A stretch of DNA of 64,000 nt from JACQBY01 sp041486115. Its GTDB lineage: Bacteria > Nitrospirota > Nitrospiria > JACQBW01. The position numbers and the translations under genes were made by a program. The stretch spans positions 1 to 64,000 of the forward strand of contig JBGPKT010000001.1 in NCBI GenBank assembly GCA_041486115.1, read 5' to 3'. Below, piece after piece: positions 33,974 to 41,835 of the stretch (positions are counted from its first letter, which is position 1; each line of letters begins with the position of its first letter). The notes below the pieces were generated by a model. That model was not told the DNA's origin and made no database searches. It saw only the letters and a list, made by a program, of their open reading frames with translations.

Positions 33974-36240
33974 ATTTTTTCCGCCTCATTTAAAATTTTC
34001 ACCGCGCACTGCTTATAGGCCGGCTGTCTGGAGTAAGGGTCCAATAACCCAAGGGAGAGCAGATTTGCCCCGCGGGTAAAATGAAACGGAATGAACACCA
34101 TCCCGGGAGGAACCCGTTCCGTCATTTGCACCATGGCTTTCAATTCCCCTCTTCGTGAAATAATCCAGGCATGGCCCATATGGTTCAGGTTTAACTTCTG
34201 TCCGTCCGCCGGATTCATTTCGACATAAGCGATGGGAGAAAACTTGTTTAAATTTCCGATTTTTCCCGTTTTTGTGCGGGTATGCCAGTGCTCAATTACC
34301 CGGCCGGTATTCAACCAGAACGGGTATTCCGCATCGGGCCGTTCGTTGTTATCTATAAAATCAAGCGGGATCAGTTTTGCTTTTCCTGATGCCGTTGAAA
34401 ACAAGCCGTCTGAATATAATCGGGGAGTCCCCGGTTTAGCTTCTGAATCGTTGAAACCGACTAGAGATTCAGCTTCGCCGAGGGACTGAGGTTTGAGCAT
34501 CAGGCTTTGCCTTTGCGAAAACGGGGCTTGAGGGCATTGAGTGTGGTTTACGAAGGCCCCCAAATCTTTTGCCGGCCATTGGATCCCTCCATATTGCTTC
34601 AGTAAATCGTAATTCATGCCTGAATAGTCGCATAACCTTCCGCGGCTCACCTCTCCCATTTCAGCAAAAACAGTTTCGGCGGTTTTATTCTTCATTAAAT
34701 ACCCGAGCCCCATTTTTTCCGCCAGCTCGACAAATATGTCTAAATCCGGTTTTGCTTCACCCGGGGGCTCAACCGCTTTTTCAACCAGGTTCACCCTTCT
34801 TTCTGTATTCGTAAAAGTCCCTGTTTTTTCACTCCACATGGCCGCAGGGAGATACACATCCGCATATTGGGCCGATTCCACAGAGAAATAAATATCCTGG
34901 ACCGCTAAAAACTCGAGTTGATTTAACATTTTTGCGATTCGACCGGTATCCGGCATCGAGGTCATCGGATTAGTGGCAATGAGCCAGAGTCCTTTGATGT
35001 TCCCTTTTTCAATCTCCGGAAAGATATCGGTCATCTGTAAACCCCGTTTGGCCGGAAAAATGGATTCATCGACTCCCCAGAAATCGGCAATTTCTTTCCG
35101 ATGCTCCGGATTTTCAAGTTGGCGGTAAGCCGGCAGGCCGGAGCAGGATGAAAATTCACGCGTTCCCATCGCGTTGCATTGGCCGGTAATGGACAGCGAA
35201 GTTCCTCCCGGTTTGCCAATATTTCCTGTCATCAGCGCAAGATTATTGATGGCGACGACGCCGTCCGATCCATGGGTGGACTGATTAATTCCCATGGTCC
35301 ATATCGACATCGCCGATTTTGCCCTGCCATAAATCCGGGCGACCCTGATCAGGGTCTCTTTCGGGATACCGGTGATTTTTTCCGCGTAAGCCGGGGTAAA
35401 TTTTGAAACCATCACCTTAAATTCAGAAAATCCTTCGGTATGGGACGTTATATAATCTTCTTTGTGCAACCCCTCCGCCAAAATAACGTGCGCCAATGCA
35501 TTCAACAGCACCACGTCGGTTCCGGGTAAAATGGGAAGATGAATGTCGGCCATCTGGGCAAACATGGTGACTCTTGGATCGATGACGATTACCGGAAAAT
35601 GGCGTTTTTCCAGTTCAGTCTTCAGCCGGTAATAAATAATGGGATGACATTCCACTAAATTGGAACCGAAAGCGAGTAAACATTCCGTATGTTCAAAATC
35701 GTCATAACACCCGGGCGGGCCATCGCTTCCAAATGACCTTTTATATCCTGAAACGGCGCTGGCCATGCAAAGGGTAGTATTGCCATCAAGATTATTAGTC
35801 CCAAACCCACCCCGGACCAGCTTGCCCAGGGCATAAAACTCTTCCGTATAAATCTGGCCGGTGCTGACCACCGCCAGCGCATCTTTTCCGTAGGTCTTCA
35901 TGATCCGATGAAATTCAGAAGCGGTATGGTCCAGCGCTTTGTCCCAGGTGACCCGTTCAGGAGAAACCCCTTTTTCTTTTCTTAAAAGAGGAACCTCTCC
36001 CCGCTCCCGGGTCGTCATCGCTTCAAATTCCCAGATCCCCTTTAAACAAAGTTTTCCCTGATTGACCGGATGATCACTTTTTCCCCGGACAGTCACGGCT
36101 TTTCCATCTTTCACTCCCAGTTCGATTCCGCACCCCGTGGAACAATAACCGCAAGTCGTATAGATCCACCGGTCTACCGGCTTCTGATGTATTTTTGGAA
36201 CCCTGTCTTGCCTCTGCTTGTTCGTAAACCATAGTTTCAT
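33970..36240 (-). CDS. nasA: Assimilatory-type nitrate reductase catalytic subunit (bis-MGD)
   Basis: Molybdopterin oxidoreductase of 756 residues. The N-terminal 4Fe-4S ligands are C30, C33, C37 (TCGYCSTGCGIE) and C65 (GKLCLKG). The probable molybdenum ligand is C158 (GNTTLCMASA), as in Nas/Nap/formate dehydrogenase-like enzymes. MGD-binding parts: FGSNLVECHPI, IDPRVTMFAQMADIHLPI and GLWLIATNPMTSMPD. No Tat signal peptide, so cytoplasmic. No C-terminal BFD domain as in some NasA. The downstream nirB makes nitrate the best substrate. The start codon has no clear ribosome-binding site and follows a hairpin repeat in the leader. Related oxidoreductases cannot be fully excluded from sequence alone. 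Confidence 0.9.
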   Translation of the reverse strand: MKLWFTNKQRQDRVPKIHQKPVDRWIYTTCGYCSTGCGIELGVKDGKAVTVRGKSDHPVNQGKLCLKGIWEFEAMTTRERGEVPLLRKEKGVSPERVTWDKALDHTASEFHRIMKTYGKDALAVVSTGQIYTEEFYALGKLVRGGFGTNNLDGNTTLCMASAVSGYKRSFGSDGPPGCYDDFEHTECLLAFGSNLVECHPIIYYRLKTELEKRHFPVIVIDPRVTMFAQMADIHLPILPGTDVVLLNALAHVILAEGLHKEDYITSHTEGFSEFKVMVSKFTPAYAEKITGIPKETLIRVARIYGRAKSAMSIWTMGINQSTHGSDGVVAINNLALMTGNIGKPGGTSLSITGQCNAMGTREFSSCSGLPAYRQLENPEHRKEIADFWGVDESIFPAKRGLQMTDIFPEIEKGNIKGLWLIATNPMTSMPDTGRIAKMLNQLEFLAVQDIYFSVESAQYADVYLPAAMWSEKTGTFTNTERRVNLVEKAVEPPGEAKPDLDIFVELAEKMGLGYLMKNKTAETVFAEMGEVSRGRLCDYSGMNYDLLKQYGGIQWPAKDLGAFVNHTQCPQAPFSQRQSLMLKPQSLGEAESLVGFNDSEAKPGTPRLYSDGLFSTASGKAKLIPLDFIDNNERPDAEYPFWLNTGRVIEHWHTRTKTGKIGNLNKFSPIAYVEMNPADGQKLNLNHMGHAWIISRRGELKAMVQMTERVPPGMVFIPFHFTRGANLLSLGLLDPYSRQPAYKQCAVKILNEAEKI

Positions 36241-36244
36241 CTAT

Positions 36245-36288
36245 TTTTATTTGAGGGCCTTCGAGACTACGCTCTCAATGTCCCCAAT
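36245..36288. repeat. Hairpin repeat, copy 2, in the nasA leader
   Basis: TTTTATTTGAGGGCCTTC...CGCTCTCAATG.CCCCAAT, same layout as 18299-18345. It lies between the predicted sigma-54 transcript start and the nasA start codon. A smaller GAGA/TCTC pairing is possible in its loop on the transcript. Confidence 0.65.
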
Positions 36289-36362
36289 CCCTAACATGAG
36301 TGCCTAATGCATTGGATGGCCGGATTAAAACAATAATTTCTTTCATTTATCTTGAACTATAG

Positions 36363-36378
36363 AGCAATAGGTATGCCA
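36363..36378 (-). promoter_or_regulatory. Sigma-54 (-24/-12) promoter of the nitrate assimilation operon
   Basis: On the minus strand TGGCATACCTATTGCT, again a full match to TGGCAY-N5-TTGCT and the same form as at 25586-25601. It is about 125 bp upstream of nasA, with a leader of about 110 nt. No NtrC box was recognised in the 90 bp beyond it. Confidence 0.88.
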
Positions 36379-36522
36379 GATTAATTAATTAACTTATCCT
36401 GCTGATTTCAAACGAAAATTTTAAAAACATCCAGGATAGGGACTTTAAAAATCATTCAAAAATGTAGGTCAATTTGGAAGGTACGACAATTTTGTCTGAA
36501 TGGCATCATTCGGTTTTTCTGA

Positions 36523-36647
36523 TTGTCCCGAGAACAGAGATATGATTTGCAACTTCTTGTTTCGCCTGTCATCGCGAGCACCATAGGGTGCGTGGCGATC
36601 TCGGTTCAAGAAGGCGAGATTGCTTCCCTTCGCTCGCAATGACAACT
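36523..36647. repeat. Long dispersed repeat, copy 2 (about 125 bp)
   Basis: Pairs with 19651-19778 with few differences; the same blocks appear in the same order and orientation. Both copies sit next to minus-strand operons of nitrogen or vitamin metabolism, but neither contains a promoter or gene that I can see. Confidence 0.9.
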
Positions 36648-36755
36648 CCATATCTTTAGGGATTGTGTGAGTCTCTATTAATAAAGTAGAATGATAAGAT
36701 AAGAATGAATAATGTTGAAACACCTGCCCTTATTAATGGGCCAGCAAGGTTTAAA

Positions 36756-37115
36756 ATGGAATTAACACTTTATGGCCGAGCCGGCTGTCCGATGTGCATG
36801 GATGCCAATGCCTGGCTCAATAAAGAGAAGATCGCTTATACTTTTCGGGATATTTTTAAACAGCCATTGACCGGGAAAGAACTTCTCTTGCTGGCCAATA
36901 AATTGCCGGATGGAATATTTAGCCTCTATGCCCCCAAAGGAGCCAAAAAAGCGGGATTATCTGAAAACCCTTTTGATTTTTCATCAGAAGCGATTCTTGG
37001 CCTCCAGACAGGCAACCCCGATATGATCCGGTACCCCATTTTTGATACAGGCCGCCAGTTGATCTTTGGATTCAAGGAATCAACCAAACCCCTTCTCCTA
37101 AGCGTTCTTCATTAG
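36756..37115 (+). CDS. Glutaredoxin/ArsC-like thioredoxin-fold protein
   Basis: Small protein with an N-terminal thioredoxin-fold strand and a CxxC: MELTLYGRAGCPMCMDANAW, then KEKIAYTFRDIFKQPLTGKE, which follows the ArsC/Spx pattern (LL.LANKLPDG). A late YPIFDTGRQLIFGF resembles the RPI/YPIL part of that family. I start at ATG 36756, where the fold begins; an in-frame ATG at 36705 would add 17 residues. Likely a thiol-disulfide or arsenate-type reductase; the substrate is not clear. It diverges from the nitrate operon. Confidence 0.72.
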   Translation: MELTLYGRAGCPMCMDANAWLNKEKIAYTFRDIFKQPLTGKELLLLANKLPDGIFSLYAPKGAKKAGLSENPFDFSSEAILGLQTGNPDMIRYPIFDTGRQLIFGFKESTKPLLLSVLH

Positions 37116-37181
37116 AGTCTATTTGCAAATTCATCCAGAATTAATTTATAGTGAGAGTTCACCATCCATTCAGGGGAAAAA

Positions 37182-37631
37182 ATGATCAAGAATAAAAAAA
37201 AACCGACAACCTTTAAAACCATTCTGGTCCCCACAGATTTTTCGCCGCATTCCGAGAAATCACTCGATTACGCGGTGTTAACCGCCAAAAAATTCCGGGC
37301 GAAGATTCTTCTATTCCATGTCATTGAGCCTTTTCCCTACACTACACCCGACGCTTTTATGGTGGTCGATAACAGCGAAGCGATGAGAAGCATCGCGGAC
37401 GCCCTGATAAAAAATTTAAGTAAAGGGTTGCGAGCTAAAGGGATAACGGTTATAACGTCTCTTGTGGTGGGCAATCCCGCCCGTGAAATAGTCCTCAAAA
37501 CGGAACAGGCAAAAATCGACCTGATCGTCATGGGAACCCATGGCAGGACCGGTGTGGAGCACGTCCTTCTGGGGAGCGTGGCAGAAAAAGTGGTGCGGCT
37601 GTCCCGGTGCCCCGTCATGACCATTCGATAG
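37182..37631 (+). CDS. Universal stress protein UspA family
   Basis: 149 residues, one Usp domain: TILVPTDFSPHSEKSLDYAV, ILLFHVIEPFPYTTPDAF and the ATP-binding VMGTHGRTGVEHVLLGSVAE, with G-x2-G-x9-G followed by S. The presence of this motif suggests an ATP-binding member. Role: stress survival, target unknown. AGGGGA lies 8 nt ahead of the ATG. It is monocistronic, separated from its neighbours by short spacers. Confidence 0.92.
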   Translation: MIKNKKKPTTFKTILVPTDFSPHSEKSLDYAVLTAKKFRAKILLFHVIEPFPYTTPDAFMVVDNSEAMRSIADALIKNLSKGLRAKGITVITSLVVGNPAREIVLKTEQAKIDLIVMGTHGRTGVEHVLLGSVAEKVVRLSRCPVMTIR

Positions 37632-37762
37632 CAGGGTCGAGCGTTTCCGGTAAAAATCTGGCGGCTTCTTTTCCCTTTTTACTTCCTCATCGTCCTGACC
37701 TGCCTCATGACTCATGGCCTATTTCCCCTGGAATAAAAATATTAGAATAATCTTTTTTAGCA

Positions 37763-37771
37763 TGTTATAAT
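37763..37771 (+). promoter_or_regulatory. Extended -10 promoter before lysS
   Basis: TG-T-TATAAT (37763-37771), a perfect extended -10, with no good -35 box at 17 bp. It lies about 45 bp ahead of the lysS start codon. Confidence 0.45.
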
Positions 37772-37815
37772 TTGCCGTTTTTATTTATCTTTTTAAAATA
37801 TGAGAACCCGTTTTT

Positions 37816-39306
37816 ATGGAAGAAATCAATGAGTCAAACGACCAGGTCGCGGAACGGCTTAAAAAAGTAGAAAAATTAAAAGAACTGGGCATTTCCCCGT
37901 ACGGAAATAAATTTACAGGAGCGACTCCGGTCAAAGAACTCGTTTCTCAATTCGGCGCATTTACCCGCGACCAATTGCATGATAAACCTGTACAAGCCGT
38001 TGTGGCAGGCCGGATGATGAGTTCAAGGCGGTTTGGGAAGGCGGCGTTTTCCCATCTGCAGGACCATTCGGGTAAAATCCAGGTCTATTTTAAAAAAGAT
38101 ATTTTGGGAGAAACCCAGTATCAGGTCTTTGAACTGCTCGACCTTGGCGATATTATCGGCGTCGAAGGGAATCTCTTCCGGACTAAAACCGATGAATTTA
38201 CGCTCGAAGTCAAAAAATTAACCTTTTTAACCAAAGCGCTCCGCCCCCTCCCAGAAAAATGGCATGGCCTGACCGATGTCGAAATACGATACCGCCAGCG
38301 TTATCTCGATCTGATCGTTAATCCTGAAGTCAAAGAAATCTTTTTAAAAAGGATCAAGATCATCGACTTGATACGGAGTTATTTAAACCAGAAGGGGTTC
38401 GTTGAAGTTGAAACCCCGATGATGCATGCAAAAGCCGGGGGGGCCACCGCAAAACCTTTTATTACACATCATCATGCGCTGAATATTCCTCTGTTTCTCC
38501 GGATCGCGCCGGAACTCTATTTGAAACGGCTGATCGTAGGAGGCTTTAACCGGGTGTATGAAATTAACCGGAACTTCAGAAATGAGGGGATTTCGACCAC
38601 CCATAACCCTGAATTTACGATGCTCGAGTTTTATATGGCGTATGCCGACTACAACGACCTGATGGCGTTGACCGAGGAGATGATCAGCCAGATTACCCGG
38701 GAAATTTTGGGGACATTAAAATTCAACTACGACGGCGAGGAACTCGATTTGACCCCCCCCTGGAAACGCCTGTCGTATTACGAAGGGTTATCGTCCTACA
38801 CATCGTTTATACCCGACATGGCAAAAAACAGGGCCGCCGTCATCCGGCTTGCGGAAGAAAATCATATCAAATTCAATGAAAAACTTTCCACCGCTAAAAT
38901 TCTGAACGAAATATTTGAAGGTAAAGTCGAAACCCAATTGAGGCAGCCGACTTTTATCACCGACTTTCCGACCGAGATCTCCCCGCTTGCCCGGAGGAAG
39001 AAAGAAAACCCGGAGTTGACCGAACGTTTTGAGCTCTTTGTCGTCTCCCGGGAGATTGCCAATGCTTTTTCAGAACTGAACGACCCGATCGATCAGAGGA
39101 AAAGGTTCGAAGATCAAATGGCCCTGCGCGCCATGGGGGATGAAGAAGCCCAGGAGATTGACGAGGACTTTTTAAGAGCCCTCGAACATGGCCTCCCGCC
39201 GACAGCCGGCGAAGGGATCGGCATCGACCGGCTGGTCATGTTATTAACCCAATCGGTCTCCATCAGGGATGTGATTTTATTCCCGCAGATGAAACCTGAA
39301 AAATAG
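37816..39306 (+). CDS. lysS: Lysyl-tRNA synthetase, class II
   Basis: Charges tRNA-Lys. OB-fold anticodon-binding domain in residues 60-150 (VVAGRMMSSRRFGKAAFSHL, SGKIQVYF). Class II motif 1 around IKIIDLIRSYLNQKGFVEVE, motif 2 around LFLRIAPELYLKRLIVGGF with FRNEGIS, and motif 3 GEGIGIDRLVMLLT. At 496 residues, standard length. The adjacent downstream lolC/E-lolD order is frequently seen in bacteria. Confidence 0.97.
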   Translation: MEEINESNDQVAERLKKVEKLKELGISPYGNKFTGATPVKELVSQFGAFTRDQLHDKPVQAVVAGRMMSSRRFGKAAFSHLQDHSGKIQVYFKKDILGETQYQVFELLDLGDIIGVEGNLFRTKTDEFTLEVKKLTFLTKALRPLPEKWHGLTDVEIRYRQRYLDLIVNPEVKEIFLKRIKIIDLIRSYLNQKGFVEVETPMMHAKAGGATAKPFITHHHALNIPLFLRIAPELYLKRLIVGGFNRVYEINRNFRNEGISTTHNPEFTMLEFYMAYADYNDLMALTEEMISQITREILGTLKFNYDGEELDLTPPWKRLSYYEGLSSYTSFIPDMAKNRAAVIRLAEENHIKFNEKLSTAKILNEIFEGKVETQLRQPTFITDFPTEISPLARRKKENPELTERFELFVVSREIANAFSELNDPIDQRKRFEDQMALRAMGDEEAQEIDEDFLRALEHGLPPTAGEGIGIDRLVMLLTQSVSIRDVILFPQMKPEK

Positions 39307-39312
39307 AGAGCC

Positions 39313-40563
39313 ATGTTCAAGAACCTCCCTTATGAATTTCATATCAGCTTCCGGTACCTGCTGGCCAAAAAGCGGCATAAGACCCTTTCTTTGAATACCT
39401 TTATTTCGATCGCCGGGATCACGCTCGGGACTGCCGCGTTGATGGCCACTCTGGCCGTGATGACCGGATTTAAGGAAGACCTCCGCGAAAAAATTCTGGG
39501 GACCAATTCGCATATCGTGATAACCGACCGGCTGAAAGAGTCGATTGAACAATATCCGAAATTACTGGAAGGGGTTCGCCAGACGCCCCATGTGGTTGCG
39601 GCAACCCCTTTTATCTATAATCAGGTCCTTCTCAGCTCGGAATCGAACGTCCACGGGGTCGTCCTCCGGGGGGTCGACACGCAGACCGAAGGGTCGATTA
39701 CGGATATTCAGAAAAATCTGATCGAGGGGAAGCTCTCCGATCTCGATCTTGACCATCCGGCCGAAAACAAAGTCATCTTCCCGTCGATTATCATCGGGAA
39801 GGAACTGGCCATCCGCCTCGGCGTATTCACCGGAGACAAGATCAATGTGATCTCTCCTGTCGGCGAAACCGGGCCGTTCGGACTGATCCCCCGGATGAAG
39901 CGGTTTCAGGTGGCTGGAATTTTTGACTCCGGCTTTTATGAATACGACTCCTCTCTCGCCTATATTTCAATTAAAAACGCGCAGGATTTTTTCAAAATGG
40001 GAAATGCCGTCACCGGGGTCGAAGTCAGGGTGGATGATTATTTTAATGCCGGGACGATTGCCAGAGCCATTGAATCGAAAGTTGGATTTCCCTATCAGGC
40101 AAGAGACTGGATGAGGTTGAATAAAAATCTCTTCACCGCGCTCCAGCTCGAAAAAGCGGTCATGTTTATTATCCTGGCGCTCATTATCCTCGTCGCCTCT
40201 TTTAATATTATCGGGATCCTCACCATGATGGTGGTGGAAAAAAGATCTGAAATCGCTATTTTAAGGGCCATGGGAGCCACGCGTAAAAGCATTATGATGA
40301 TTTTTATGCTCGAAGGGACGACGATCGGAATCGTCGGGACCCTCATCGGCATTCCTCTGGGTTATGCGATTTGCGCGCTGATTCCGATGATTTATACCCT
40401 CCCGAGCGATGTCTATTACATCAGCCATATCCCGGTTAAAATCAGGGAAGTGGATGTCTTGCTGGTCTCTCTTTCTGCGATTTTAATCAGTTTTGCGGCG
40501 ACCCTTTATCCTTCGCTTCAGGCGGGAAACCTTAAGCCGGTCGAAGCGCTTCGTTATGAATAA
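39313..40563 (+). CDS. lolC: Lipoprotein-releasing ABC transporter permease LolC/LolE
   Basis: Inner-membrane permease that extracts lipoproteins for transfer to LolA. N-terminal helix around TFISIAGITLGTAALMATLA, a large periplasmic domain (about 50-270), and a three-helix C-terminal FtsX-like part (MFIILALIILVASFNIIGIL, ILRAMGATRKSIMMIFMLEG, VLLVSLSAILISFAATLYPS). Ends with the typical PVEALRYE. One permease only, so LolC and LolE functions are probably served by a homodimer (LolF type). Overlaps lolD. Confidence 0.94.
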   Translation: MFKNLPYEFHISFRYLLAKKRHKTLSLNTFISIAGITLGTAALMATLAVMTGFKEDLREKILGTNSHIVITDRLKESIEQYPKLLEGVRQTPHVVAATPFIYNQVLLSSESNVHGVVLRGVDTQTEGSITDIQKNLIEGKLSDLDLDHPAENKVIFPSIIIGKELAIRLGVFTGDKINVISPVGETGPFGLIPRMKRFQVAGIFDSGFYEYDSSLAYISIKNAQDFFKMGNAVTGVEVRVDDYFNAGTIARAIESKVGFPYQARDWMRLNKNLFTALQLEKAVMFIILALIILVASFNIIGILTMMVVEKRSEIAILRAMGATRKSIMMIFMLEGTTIGIVGTLIGIPLGYAICALIPMIYTLPSDVYYISHIPVKIREVDVLLVSLSAILISFAATLYPSLQAGNLKPVEALRYE

Positions 40564-41245
40564 CCACGCGCCGATTCTACTCGAAATCAAAAATCTGACC
40601 AAACATTTTACCCTGAACTTCCATCACATCGAGGTCCTCAGAGGGATCAATTTAACGGTCCGCCAGGGGGAGTTCCTCTCGATCATGGGGGCCTCAGGCG
40701 TCGGGAAAAGCACCCTGCTTCATCTATTGGGGGCACTCGATCTCCCCACCTCGGGAGAGATTTTTTTTGAAGGGAAAGATATCACGCGGCTGGGGGAATC
40801 GGCACTGGCCGACTTCAGGAACAAAAAGGTCGGATTTGTCTTCCAGTTTCATCACCTCCTCCCCGAATTCACGGCAATGGAAAATGCCGCAATGGCCGCG
40901 ATCATTCAGGGAATATCGAAAAAAGAGTCCCTCGGGCTGGCTAAAGAGATGCTGGAGGAAGTCGGACTCGGAAAACGGCTGGAACATAAGCCGGGAGAAC
41001 TTTCGGGCGGGGAACAACAGCGGGTAGCGGTGGCAAGGGCCCTTCTTTTGCATCCGGCTCTGGTTTTGGCCGACGAACCGACCGGAAACCTCGACTCACG
41101 CACCAGCATGGAGGTCTTCCATCTTCTGCAAAAACTGAACAAAGAAAGAAACGTCACCTTTATTCTGGTGACGCATAACGAAAAAATCGGCGCCGGGGGA
41201 GACCGTCTTTTTGAAATGGTCGACGGGAGCATCAAAGAAAAATAA
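40556..41245 (+). CDS. lolD: Lipoprotein-releasing ABC transporter ATPase LolD
   Basis: ATPase partner of the preceding permease. I start at ATG 40556 (MNNHAPILLEIKNL), which overlaps the permease stop; an in-frame start at 40493 would extend far into lolC. Walker A GASGVGKST, Q-loop FQFHHLLPEFTA, signature LSGGEQQRVAVARAL, Walker B LVLADEPTGNLD and the H-loop in LVTHNE are all intact. The 229-residue length is normal. A hairpin follows the stop codon. Confidence 0.96.
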   Translation: MNNHAPILLEIKNLTKHFTLNFHHIEVLRGINLTVRQGEFLSIMGASGVGKSTLLHLLGALDLPTSGEIFFEGKDITRLGESALADFRNKKVGFVFQFHHLLPEFTAMENAAMAAIIQGISKKESLGLAKEMLEEVGLGKRLEHKPGELSGGEQQRVAVARALLLHPALVLADEPTGNLDSRTSMEVFHLLQKLNKERNVTFILVTHNEKIGAGGDRLFEMVDGSIKEK

Positions 41246-41250
41246 ACAAT

Positions 41251-41281
41251 AGAAAAGGGGCCGATGCCCCGCCCCTTTTCT
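41251..41281 (+). terminator. Hairpin terminator after lolD
   Basis: AGAAAAGGGGC / GCCCCTTTTCT, a perfect 11-bp stem with a 9-nt loop, 5 bp after the lolD stop. The T-rich end of the stem stands in for a separate T-tract. It may act in both directions, also ending the minus-strand gene at 41309. Confidence 0.65.
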
Positions 41282-41308
41282 ACAACAGTTTTCCGTTTAA
41301 AAAATACC

Positions 41309-41620
41309 TTATCTTCCTTCTTGCGGGTGAACCGGTTCCAAAGCTGTCGCTGAATCCTGGGCATTCGAATCATGTATTTCGGATACTACCGATTCATGCT
41401 CTTCCGCTGCATCAGATTCATGTCCTTCGTCAGCATCCAATCCATGGGTTTCTGATTCCAACTCGCCAATTTCATTCTCAGCATGACCGGTAGAATTGTC
41501 AGTCACTTCTGTGGCTGTTCCATCACGGTCCGTGTCTCCGTCAACCGCAAACGCTGAACTGGCAAAGGATAACCCAATCGTTAAACTTGCGATAAATAAA
41601 AACCCGAAAAGTTTATTCAT
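41309..41620 (-). CDS. Small exported acidic Asp/Glu/His-rich protein
   Basis: 103 residues. A clear signal peptide (MNKLFGFLFIASLTIGLSFA, cleavage after AFA) precedes a mature part of about 78 residues with many D, E, H and S. The first mature residues VDGDTDRDGT look like a calcium-loop or thrombospondin type-3 pattern. Repeated HES/EEHES-type motifs follow. No cysteines or hydrophobic core, so probably disordered. It may bind divalent metal in the periplasm or outside. I do not recognise a family. AGGGAG lies just upstream of the start, and a perfect 10-bp inverted repeat is at 41655-41680. Confidence 0.7.
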   Translation of the reverse strand: MNKLFGFLFIASLTIGLSFASSAFAVDGDTDRDGTATEVTDNSTGHAENEIGELESETHGLDADEGHESDAAEEHESVVSEIHDSNAQDSATALEPVHPQEGR

Positions 41621-41654
41621 TCTAGTCTCCCTATAATAGTAGAGTCACTAATAT

Positions 41655-41680
41655 GAAACTTAAATAAATTTTTAAGTTTC
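41655..41680. repeat. Perfect inverted repeat upstream of the acidic exported protein
   Basis: GAAACTTAAA-taaatt-TTTAAGTTTC, a 10-bp perfect stem, 35 bp before the start codon at 41620. Its place in front of a minus-strand gene suggests an operator or leader hairpin; secF also ends towards it (41836), so a terminator is less likely. Confidence 0.5.
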
Positions 41681-41835
41681 GTTTGTTATTTTTAAATTGC
41701 ATAAACCATACCAATTTAAATTACGGTTTTAATAATTATAATTCATTGAAAAACCAGAGTATTTTAAAAAACATGCAGAATGAGCTTATTTTTTTTATAA
41801 ACATCCGCCGAAAATTCAGCAATCTGACAGGTTTT

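Larger units (their letters stand above)
36241..36704. other. Regulatory and repeat-filled intergenic region (464 bp)
   Basis: Contains, from left to right, the leader hairpin repeat, the sigma-54 promoter, about 140 bp of AT-rich sequence where activator sites would be expected, and the second copy of the long dispersed repeat (36523-36647). The minus-strand frame across the repeat (36469-36723) is not a gene. Confidence 0.7.

Noticed and set aside
36469..36723. Minus-strand open frame of 84 codons
   Set aside because: It is the translation of the long dispersed repeat; no ribosome-binding site or recognisable protein.
38950..38985. A possible tenth palindromic element in lysS (CACCGACTTTCCGACCGAG)
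   Set aside because: Encodes the conserved TDFPTEISP stretch of class II LysRS; chance similarity.
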